Source: Marsupella aquatica (Eukaryota; Marchantiophyta). From it: 64,000 nucleotides of DNA. Below are positions 14,209-23,104 of the stretch, one piece after another (the first letter of the stretch is position 1; the number at the start of each line of letters is the position of its first letter). Both the position numbers and the translations under genes were made by a program. Below the pieces are notes generated by a model. It ran no database searches and was not told where the DNA came from. It worked only from the letters and a program-made list of their open reading frames with translations. The stretch spans positions 10,416,001 through 10,480,000 of the forward strand of contig OZ316897.1 of the NCBI GenBank assembly GCA_973895155.1, read 5' to 3'.

Positions 14209-15149
14209 GGCACTTTGAAAGATGTGGTAGAAGCTGTAGAGGTAATGGAAGATACACAGCATGCTTATAACGAAAAAGGCTGGGCAAAACAGTGTGGTCG
14301 GCAACTCAGTGTACCGCACTCTTTGAGTCTGTATTCCGCACCGCAAACTCTTGGCCCAACTAAAAGGCACTGTCTATTAAAGTTGGAGACACCCTACTAT
14401 AGGTGTAGCACATTTCCGCTGCCTACCCTTGTTTACCGCAAGGAAGTGTGGGGCAATGGGGTGAATGGAAATAAACTCTTTTGCAATTGATTGTAGACTA
14501 CTCATTGCAGAGGCAATCTTGCCCCATGATCTTTGGGGGAGTGAGGGCCCAAGGCCTTGGGTCCAGTGCAAATACAATAGGCCCTGGCAACTTACCTGCT
14601 CCAGTATTGTCACTTGTATGCCTTCAGGACTTGGTTTTTTTTTACTAAAAAGGAGGGTTTGACCATGCCCGATGCTTATGCCAGTTGTGCAGCATAAACC
14701 ACAGGGCATGGTTTGCCTTCCAGAAATGGTTTTAAAAAGGAATTGCTAATCATTCATGGAAGAGACATGAAATTGCTCAAATCACTCCTAGAGAAGAAAG
14801 GTGTACCAGAAATTAGAAATCAGGGAAAAACAAAGGACAATGAAAGGAAAGAGAAGAGTTCCAAAGAGAACAAACACCTAACCAGAAAAAAGAAAAAGAA
14901 ATTATGTAAACCTAAAAAAAAGGACGCATAAAAAGAGAAAAGTGTCAAACACTACATGAGTGTTTTGCACACAAATAACTAAAAATGAATTCAAGTACCA
15001 TTATTGGATATCACTGTAGCTCCCCCTTCTCCTATCCTAATAGTTTAAGCAGCCATATAATTTGTGTAAGTGAGAAATTAGTGTTACCAACAATAAGAGG
15101 GGAATAGAGCTTATCAACACTAATTCATGCATGTAGGGTGAGGATTAAC

Positions 15150-15188
15150 AGATGTAAGGAACCTGGGGCACCCACCTTACATCTGTTG
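15150..15188. repeat. Perfect 12-bp inverted repeat (hairpin)
   Basis: ACAGATGTAAGG is followed about 15 bases later by its exact reverse complement CCTTACATCTGT. It lies in gene-free DNA. It may be the remains of a short inverted-repeat transposon or a chance hairpin; no function can be assigned. Confidence 0.6.
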
Positions 15189-16964
15189 GGCAGCTTAAGT
15201 TTTAAATGCATATAAACCCTCTGTTTAGAAACACTAATTCATGAGTTTAACCCAAAAGTCGCTTCACCACAACTAGTGTAACACTAATTGTCCTGAACAC
15301 TTTCCTAGTCTACTTGCCACGGTAAAAGTTCCATATCATTGGGTGGAGGCAAGCTCCAAGAAAGAAAGGCTGGCAGGGTTGGAAAATTTCTGCATCAATC
15401 ATACTTCCCTGAAAATCACTTGATTGTGAGAACCATGAATGTTGAAATTGTCTTCATCATTTGGTAGGTGGAAAGTGATGACAGCGAAAATATTTTAAGG
15501 GTGGAATCGTCCAACTTAGAATTTCCAGAAAGGGACAACAACTTCTCCTGTCCCTTCTATTGGGTTCCTTTTTGAGGCTGACTTTCTCTCCTCTGAGTTG
15601 TGTTTTTTCCCCACGGGCCTTGTCTTCATTTCAGTTTTGGAATAATATGGGGTCCCACAATTGCAAATGTTGAGGGACAATCCTCATCACTCTGCCCCTT
15701 GGTAAACCACTGTTACTCCGTTGCTAGCTACTGTAGTACTTTTCCTAACTACCGTGGCCTACCCAGGGAGTCTAGGCAAGTCTTAGGTTCAAGCCCCCAC
15801 CCTCTCTCACTCTATATGGGCGAGGGACTGAGTGTCTAGGTTGGGCCAAGTGTCATAGAAAACTTAGTACAGGTAAAAAATCACATGTCATAAAAAAACA
15901 AAAATAACCTTCACTTAGAGAATGGGGTAAGACAATGGAGTGATCACTCGTATTAAAACCAAGAAATTAGTAACCCAAAATTCTTGTACCAGGAGAGATT
16001 GACTCATGAAACTTTGACTAATGTTGTGGGGCAGTGTTGTCTCCTTCCACCCTTGCTTCTACCCCCACATAACTACTGAGGACTTCCGCAAGCCCTTCTG
16101 GTAGTTTAGCCTTTATTGCAAATCGAGTAGTTCAACTGAGATACAACACTCAACTCACGCTGGATCCCATGGTAAATAACAGTCAACTCACCCAATTTGG
16201 CCACATTGAGAGCCACTGTTTAAAGAGAAAAAGGTTTGAGAGACACAATTTCAAAGTCAAAGCCCACATGGACCTCCACATTTGCAATCAGGATGGACTT
16301 TTGCATTCCAGATGGATAGCAGCAAAATCATCTTTTCTGCTGATGTACTAAAATCAACTTTTAAGATTTACAAAAATATCACCGTTTTTGTATATAGTTC
16401 CCCTAGTTAGCTTCGTAAACTTGTCATCCGTATACGAAATCGTGGCATTTTTATAAATACATAAAAACCAGTGACCATTTTGTGAATTAAAACATCTTTA
16501 GTGGCAAAGTAATTAAAAACTGGTACTAAAATATGGCAAGATAATGAGACCTGTAGTCATCTTTGGAACTATGTTTTCTCATTCTCAACATTTGATCATA
16601 TTAGTGTCATTGAGATCATTTTCGGAGGAGCTTCCAAGGAACAAATAAAATGTCAGAACTGGCTATTGATTGAGACACTAATATCTCAAAGTTTGATGCT
16701 ACAAACATTTCGAAGCGCAAATTATGGACAGTGAGTAATGGAGTAACCTTTAAAAGTTCATGACTCTCCAGCATCTTCCGATAAAGATACAGACTAGTTG
16801 GAAAGATCTTTCCAGGCCACTTCTCAAGAGCCCAATAAGAGCCTATTCTCCTTGATATCAAGGCCAATAATTATTGATATTCTAACTTTGCAATTGAAAA
16901 CTTTTTGAAAATGAGGGTGTCAACATGTAAATGTAGAAGGTGAAACTTAAAAAAGTGTGGCGAG

Positions 16965-17942
16965 TTAAGCCCAGAAATGAGTAACCGTGGAAACTCTCTT
17001 GAGGTTTGTTGAATTACAAAAACTCAGGCTGGGTTTACCAAGGCTTCGTTTGGATATGCTTTTGGCTGGGAGCATGTGGTAGGGAGCACCATCTGTGTTT
17101 ATACAAGGCATGCCACAATCAGCAGCATCATAGTAGAATACACCATAGCCAGCACCCCCTGCCCTTGCCTCAGGACATAAACTACATATACGATGCTTCA
17201 CGTTCCAAGGAATCTCATTGCTGTTGAGGTCCAACACACTATGCGTAAACTGTGACTTCCAAATTTTTGTTGCACATCTCTTACTAAGTTGATCATAAGT
17301 AATTTCATTTTTTACCTTGTCTCTCTTTATGTGCAATAGAGACCACAGTGGAGAGTTAAGAAGAAGATAACATCTAATGTCACTTGCATGGGATAGTTTC
17401 TCAAGACAAGGCCAAAGAATTGTTAGAAGAAAATTATCTCCACCATTGGCATGCGTGTAGGGCACTGGAAATAGTCCGGTCATGCTTGGGTTGGCAAATG
17501 CCTTAAGGGGGGAGTCATCCACAAGGAGGGTGTTGGTTTCATCATATAGATTTCCAAATCCACTCCATACCACCCGAAAATCCTTCAGTAGCACATTTGC
17601 CTTTCCGTTTGTAATGTCACGCCTTTGAATGCCTGTGTCAAAGGCTTCCACTTGTGTGAATACAAACTTAAGTTTCAACCGCTCCTCAGCAGTGAACATC
17701 ATGTTCAGCATTTTCACTGTTCGATGTACCCCAGCACATGTCCAAATTGCAACGTCAAATCGGTCAAAAACCAACTTTAGAAACTCATGGAGCCCTGGCC
17801 TTTCTATGTACATGCGACTAATTCCATTTTTTCTATCCCAATGCACTCCACTTGGGATCACAACATTTCTGGATTTGCCCTTGCTTTGGAATTCAACTGA
17901 ATCCCAAAGTATTGTGTTAAGATCCAAAATCAGCAATTTGTG
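16965..17942 (-). CDS. FCP1/NIF-family HAD phosphatase-like protein
   Basis: The 325-residue frame begins after a plausible acceptor (17944-17943) as HKLLILDLNTILWD and runs to a stop at 16965. Hallmarks are the HAD motif I region LILDLNTIL, RPGLHEFLKLVFDRFDVAIWT (motif II region) and TNTLLVDDSPLKAFANP (motif III with DDSP). This order is typical of NLI-interacting-factor/CTD-phosphatase-like domains. In motif I the second aspartate of DxDx(T/V) is asparagine (DLN), as in a plant subfamily with DLNG, so catalysis is doubtful. The C-terminal ~100 residues include a cysteine-rich patch (HRICSLCPEARAGG) I do not recognise. No good ATG precedes motif I: a TAA lies a few codons upstream, so an unseen 5' exon or 5' truncation is likely. 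A palindrome of the element lies just upstream at 18015. Confidence 0.75.
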   Translation of the reverse strand, partial: HKLLILDLNTILWDSVEFQSKGKSRNVVIPSGVHWDRKNGISRMYIERPGLHEFLKLVFDRFDVAIWTCAGVHRTVKMLNMMFTAEERLKLKFVFTQVEAFDTGIQRRDITNGKANVLLKDFRVVWSGFGNLYDETNTLLVDDSPLKAFANPSMTGLFPVPYTHANGGDNFLLTILWPCLEKLSHASDIRCYLLLNSPLWSLLHIKRDKVKNEITYDQLSKRCATKIWKSQFTHSVLDLNSNEIPWNVKHRICSLCPEARAGGAGYGVFYYDAADCGMPCINTDGAPYHMLPAKSISKRSLGKPSLSFCNSTNLKRVSTVTHFWA

Positions 17943-18014
17943 CTTGATGGAACAAGGTCTTGGTTATGCAAGTGCAACAAATACCAATCTTAGAGATAAA
18001 ACCACATTTGAAGT

Positions 18015-18043
18015 TTGGATAGAGATCATCTCTATCAATCCAA
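18015..18043. repeat. Isolated copy of the element palindrome
   Basis: It has half-sites TTGGATAGAGAT and ATCTCTATCaATCCAA around a central C, matching the array palindromes except for a short insertion in the right arm. It lies between the phosphatase-like and methylase-like genes. Confidence 0.8.
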
Positions 18044-18217
18044 CACAAGCGGCCAACCACAAAGAAAATATATCTGCATACTGATCAGATTCATTGAGAA
18101 ACCGTAAAGAGGAGATGGATATTGATACTGATGCTCTAATTGTTAAACTTGAAGTATAATTATACAGACTATATTATATCAAATTGATAAGGTCACATTG
18201 CTCAATCTAGACCTTGG

Positions 18218-20571
18218 CTAACAATGCGATCCATATTCATCAATCAAGATATCATCACCGAGTTCTTGTTGGATCTCATAATTGACATCGGAGGTACTCT
18301 CCTCTACCCAATAAGGTGCAGACCAAACCGGAGTTATCAATCCCAATTCTCCACTTCTATAAGTTGGATCTTTCTTGTGCTTTTTGTACGAGTCATTGTT
18401 CAAAATTGATTGAGCAGCATCCAACGCAACTTCAGTTCCTACATCGGGTCCACTTTTCCACACGTAACATTGACAATCATATTCAAGTGACTTATATCCA
18501 GTTGATCCTACTCTCTTCCCTTTCTTTTTTGAGAGTGGAAGGATAACGGGACTTCTTGATTGTGATCGAACAAACACCAATTTGTCATCAGAAGCGGAAA
18601 AGAGTGTATTGGGACAAATTGAAGCACCTGCCCGGTTGTCAGCAGTCGTGGATGCACTTGCTTCATTCACAAGAATGTCAGCTATTTGGATGGGCTGTGG
18701 TCTCAATCCCAATGTGTCGAGTTCATTGGACTCACCATGCCTCTCCGCACCTTGATTGAGAAGGTTGTTTGAAGAAAGTTTTTCAAAAGTATCAACTTCC
18801 ATCTCTTGTCCAGGCCATCTCTATCCAAGTTATCATCATATTGGCCCTCGTTGGGGCCCATGGGGGCAGCATCTGTAATTGGTGAACTACAAGGTGCAGA
18901 TCCAACAATCATATCGTCGTCCACAAGGTCAATATTTTCACCCTCGCCAACTCGGTCATCCAAATTCTTCACGTATGCCTCTGATGGCCCATCGTCTTTG
19001 ACTGATTGGTCAGCTCCATCTTCTTGATCACCATCTAATTCATCCTCAATAGCAACAGCGGCAGAAGAGGGTTCCCAATGTCTAGAACTTCCACCGACAT
19101 AGCGATCATAACGATCTTTGATGGTGGGAACCTTCTCACAAAGGAACGAAGCGTATGCTTCCACAAAATGTCTCTCATGTTGAGAGTCACAATAAACAAA
19201 ACATTCACGTTGAGAAAAAAGGGATGCCTTCATCACTTGACCGCCAGAGAAAACGTCAAGAATCAAATCCCCCGGCTCGAACAGTGTTTGGATGATCTTT
19301 TGGATCATCCGTGTGGGTTTGGCGTGAGGATTCACCCACCCACCCCGAGCGCCGACAGTCTCAAATCGAGGTGCCATGTGCAGAAGGATTGCCGCCTCTT
19401 CTGGGGTCATCATATTTTTTAGATCTTCATGCAATGACTCCTCCTCCGCGTCCTTGGCCTTTCCCTTTCCCTTGACCTTCTCAACCATGAAATCAGTATC
19501 CTTTTCACCGTACACCCATTTTGGCTTCATTTGGTTGGGCTTGAACACTTCATCCCAGCTGACTTTCTCCTCACGAGAAATTCCGGCAAAGATAACCTCT
19601 TCTATTCCTCCCTTCCAACATGAGTCCTGAGGGTGAGGTTGATCATCTCGGTAATAACTCCCATACTCAATGTGAATACTCAGAGTTTTTGAATGTCCTA
19701 ATTTACGAAGAGCGCTTAGGACATTCAGTACAAGATAACCCGGATGGACAGTTATCATCACAACAATGGTAGGATTCCGTGGTAGCTCTACTATATATTG
19801 GAAGAGGACCAAAATCTCTACTTCAGTCCACTCTTTTTGCTGAAGTCGGCTGAAATCAACAATTGCAAGAGGGCATGTTGGAGATTGTTCTTCCAACGAC
19901 TCCGGATCCACAATCTTCATTAGGTTGTTACTAAAAAATGTGACCCACGGCTGGGTCCGAGAACTTGTCCCACCGCCAAACTTTTGACAGTAAATATCAT
20001 CTAGACGCATCACCAATGTCATTGGCAATATCTCACTCTCCTTTGTATGATTCGACTTCAACAAATTTGTCAACCATACATCGCCAGCTGCTCTTTGGCA
20101 CCTGTTCAACTCCGAATCGGGACCCAATAATGGGAGGACTTCAATCACTTTAGCCCAATCAGTATCTGCTGGGAAGTGTTTTGGATCCTTCTTGAAGTAG
20201 TAATCTCCAATAAGAGACTTCAATTTGATCAATATCTTCACCTCCTTTGCAAACTCCTCCATCGCTGGAACATCTGACTTATTAGTCGGATCTTTCTTCA
20301 ATGAAATCTGACCCGACTTCACCTTGTTCAAAATTCTGGTCAAATCTCTATTTGAGATTTCACCATCAAAACAACGAAACATGGCGACGGTTATCGCCTT
20401 TTCGGACCTTTTGTTTCCCTGTGTACCAGCCCCATCAGGAAGTTTTCCATCAATCCACATCTGGCACACTAACCGCCATAACTCGAAAAGATCATTCTCG
20501 GCAAAAAGTAACCAGTATACATTTTTCAAGTCTTTTCTCCCCATGGTCATCCTTGCCAATGCCAGATAATC
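18218..20571 (-). CDS. DNA N4/N6-methyltransferase-like protein, probably catalytically dead; frameshifted near 18.82 kb
   Basis: The exon opens after a strong acceptor (gactgtag) at 20571, reading DYLALARMTMGRKDL. An N-terminal helical region is followed by an arrangement like class-beta DNA methylases. A hydrophobic strand ends PLAIVDFSRLQ where motif IV (DPPY) would be. Strands and helices follow, then HAKPTRMIQKIIQTLFEPGD and LILDVFSGGQVMKASL, which parallels the 'KP..L...I......GD.VLDPFxGxG' motif I of these enzymes. DPPY is absent (DFSR) and the glycine motif is altered, so activity is unlikely. A 100-residue acidic tail follows. The frame that continues the tail (from about 18802: MEVDTFEKLSSN to ELGDDILIDEYGSHC) is shifted relative to the main frame. 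The break falls inside a palindrome-like sequence (18806-18828). Upstream, this exon would splice in phase to the ParB-like exon. Confidence 0.65.
18806..18828. repeat. Palindrome-like repeat inside the methylase-like reading frame
   Basis: On the minus strand it reads TTGGATAGAGATGG then CCTGGACAA, an imperfect copy of the element palindrome. It encodes the local peptide NLDRDGLDK. The reading frame changes here, so an indel within the repeat probably caused the frameshift. Confidence 0.65.
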
Positions 20572-20645
20572 CTACAGTCAAAAATTAGGGAGAATTTTGT
20601 AAGTTATCTACAATCAATGAGATTTGACAACACACAATCGCTTGC

Positions 20646-20904
20646 TTGGACAGAGACCATCTTCGTCCAAGCCATAACCAAAAGTAGAATGAAGTAAAAT
20701 CTACAGAATGGAAGGTCTCACTCTTGGACAGAGACCATCTCCGTCCAAGCCATAACCAAAAGTAGAATGAAGTAAAATATACAGAATGGAAGGTCTCACT
20801 CTTGGACAGAGACCATCTCCATCCAAGTCATAACCAAAAACATATTGAACTAAAATCAATGTAACGGACGGTCGCACTCTTGGACAGAGACCATCTCTGT
20901 CCAA
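20646..20904. repeat. Four 78-bp tandem repeats, each with a 25-bp palindrome, in an intron
   Basis: Palindromes start at exactly 78-bp intervals: 20646, 20724, 20802 and 20880. Each has the half-site TTGGACAGAGA, centre CCA, and a near-complementary right arm ending in GTCCAA or ATCCAA. The spacer (ccataaccaaaagtagaatg and following) is also conserved between the first copies. The array fills most of the intron between the ParB-like and methylase-like exons. Confidence 0.92.
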
Positions 20905-20924
20905 ACAAGAAAAATGTTTCTCAC

Positions 20925-22584
20925 CTAAAATTTTTGACTCTCTTGGGCGTTTGATTTGTTGTCCCCGTGCTTTGGCTTTCTTGGTCTTCCAGTTTCAAGG
21001 AATAGTTTTCTTGCATGAACAATTGTATCTTTGAAGCACGATTGAAACACCATCGAAGAATTGATGGCATTTGATCTCATTGAGTGCTCAACCAGTATAG
21101 CCGATGGCGTAAGGTCTGACAATAATCTAGCCTTCCTATATTTTAACTTTTTTGCCAAAACTGTGAGCTTGGCATCAGTTTCAGCCCACTCAAGAACCCA
21201 TTTGGCCGCCCTAGCAGAATGTTGCCCACTGACGGCAAGGAAAACAATCTCGCCTTTCTTCACTCCTGCAAGAAGGTCTTTGCGATCGTTCTCCGTGCTG
21301 TCAAAATGAAGCAGCTTTCTAAGTTTTGGATTGTAAGGAAGAAGGTCCGCAACGTGAGGTTCATGTCCAGGGTTTTTCACCATGGATTCGGCTATGTGCT
21401 TCACATGGGCACTGTTGAGCATCCTGTAACATAACCTTGCTGGAGCTGGATAAATTTTCTCCACTGGAATAGAAAATATTTCATTTATCCCAAAAGTATA
21501 GTACTGCTCTATTCTTTGGAGAACATCATTCCCTGCTAAGACCTTCTTCTCCTCCGGGGCATCAAGTTTGTCTCCCTCATCCTCTGGGAGCATCTGTACG
21601 TCCATCGGAGTTGACCGCGCAATAGTCTTGTCAGTTTTATGTTTCTTCTTTACTGGCTTCTTCTCGGGTTCCTTCAGTAGTGTCTCAGTTTTCTTGCGCT
21701 CCTTCTTCTCTCTTTGTCTTCGCTTCCCTACCACTTGTTTGGAGGCTGTCCTGGCCGTTGTTCCTGCAGTCCCGGTTGTTGTCTCCTGAGATATTTTTCT
21801 AGGCTTCGGAACTTCTTTGTTAACAACTACTGGAGGCTTGTTCACCACTACTGGTGCAACATTTGTAGGCTTGTTCACCACTACTGGTGCAACACTTGTA
21901 GGCTTGGGTAATGATTCTACCCACTTTTTTGCATTATCCATTGCAAACTCCTCCGCAAATATAATTTTCTTGTCAAGGAAAACACCTGATTCCGATGATA
22001 GGAATCCTGCCTTGTCAAGCAAATTATTTAAAATCCATGTCACCGGAAATGTATAATTCCCTTGGTGTTTATGCATATTAAGCTTCACATATTGAAACCC
22101 ATACATGATGTCAAGTGGAAGAATCCCCTTCACTCCAAGAGTCACCTTTTGAGTTGAATACGACTTAGGGAAAAAGCCCATTGCCAACACGCCAAGTTCT
22201 CCAGCTGCAGACCACTCAACATTGAATTCTGAAGAATACGCCTTTGATGGTAGATGTAGTTTAACCCATCGTATCCTTTCATGGAGCTCAAGAATGACGG
22301 AAACAAACCCTCTTCCTTCAATTCCAATGAAGACTACAGGTCCGAGTACAAGAGTCTCCTGATCTGCAGTTCTGACCTTTATGCACAAAATGGGATCCCG
22401 TCTCGTTGACGTGCTAAGGAAATCAAAATCAACTCTGGAGAACTCAAGGCCCCAACGAAAATCTTCTCTGCTCTGCTCCAACAAGACTCCCTCGGAGCAA
22501 TCTGCGTCTGAAATCTGTGGTTTCAATGCATTTAGATAGCTCCCTGCAGTAGTCCCATCCAGGCATATTAGTTTGGAAATCTTA
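20925..22584 (-). CDS. ParB/Srx-fold protein with N-terminal domain of unknown function
   Basis: The frame is about 553 residues long from the likely acceptor near 22584 (first residues ISKLICLDGTTAG). Residues ~1-240 are globular and unrecognised. A low-complexity linker with two copies of a VAPVVVNKPT-type repeat and a Lys/Glu-rich stretch follows. The C-terminal third is ParB-N-like. FSIPVEKIYPAPARL matches the 'IPvdkI.pnp.qpR' strand, HVKHIAESMVKNPG matches 'l.eLa.SI...G', and IVFLAVSGQHSARAAKW matches the ParB 'aGeRRlrAak' nucleotide-binding box, followed by YRKARLLSDLTPSAIL and SNAIN. In bacteria this fold binds and hydrolyses CTP and spreads from parS palindromes, and in phages it can be fused to DNA methylases. 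The frame ends in TAG directly at a GTGAGA splice donor (20927-20925). Palindromic repeats flank it on both sides. Confidence 0.7.
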
Positions 22585-22603
22585 CTTTTGTAATTGACAA
22601 AAA

Positions 22604-22939
22604 TTGGACAGGGATCATCTCTATCCTCTATTTGGACAGCGATGATCTCTGTCCAATTTGTAATAAAGATCATCTCTGTTCGATGAGAGGATACTGACGA
22701 TCGTTATTATCATCTCTATCCTCTACTTGGACAGGGATCATCTCTATCCAATTCCTAATAAAGGTCCTTAGCATCGTCTGATAGGACATCCTCTATCGTC
22801 AGTTTGGAAATAAATGATATCTATGCAATTGGACAGGGATGATCTCCATCCATTTGGATAGAGATCATCTGTCCAATTCCTAATAAAGATGACTATCTTC
22901 TATTTGGACTCTACTTGGACAGGGATCATCTCTGTCCAC
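22604..22939. repeat. Cluster of six palindromes in the first intron of the ParB-like gene
   Basis: Copies start at 22604, 22632, 22727, 22829, 22854 and 22915. Half-sites are TTGGACAGGGAT or TTGGATAGAGAT around one central base, with right arms ATCTCTATCC(AA) or ATCTCTGTCC(AA). Several are imperfect or truncated. Spacing is irregular, but the spacers share the phrase 'aattcctaataaag' after two of the copies, showing origin by local duplication. Confidence 0.88.
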
Positions 22940-22974
22940 CACACAAATATTCAACTTGTTACTGGGATACTCAC

Positions 22975-23104
22975 TTGGATTGAGCGATTGAAAGGCTCTG
23001 GAATCCTCGAGGGCCGTCTCCACCACGTCCTCAATGGATGAGAGGTCTGTCTCCTCTGTTGGCTCACTGACGAGACACACTGGAATAGGTCTGGATGGCT
23101 CCAT
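22975..23104 (-). CDS. Candidate first coding exon of the ParB-like gene
   Basis: An ATG at 23104-23102 opens MEPSRPIPVCLVSEPTEETD and continues to SLNP, ending at a good donor (GTGAGT, 22974-22969). The frame stays open well upstream, but that part is Ser/Arg/Leu low complexity from a purine/pyrimidine-biased 5' region, so I prefer the internal ATG. The peptide is acidic with no recognised domain. The phase of this donor does not agree with the simplest acceptor at 22584, so either the junction is elsewhere or another small exon exists. Confidence 0.45.

Larger units (their letters stand above)
11908..16964. other. Long gene-free interval after GFS12
   Basis: The first part presumably holds the GFS12 3' UTR. 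The remainder has only short, unconvincing open frames. It contains two long G tracts (listed separately), a 12-bp perfect hairpin (15150-15188) and a local duplication in which 'ttcagcctacaagttaaaaa' near 13316 is echoed at about 13368. The motif acactaattcatg occurs near 15117 and 15232 and related motifs recur at 32.9-33.2 kb, suggesting dispersed repeats. No gene, tRNA or intact transposon is recognisable. Confidence 0.5.

Noticed and set aside
15738-15800. SINE-like segment with ggttcaagcccc B box
   Set aside because: A possible B box occurs without a convincing A box, poly-A tail or target duplication.
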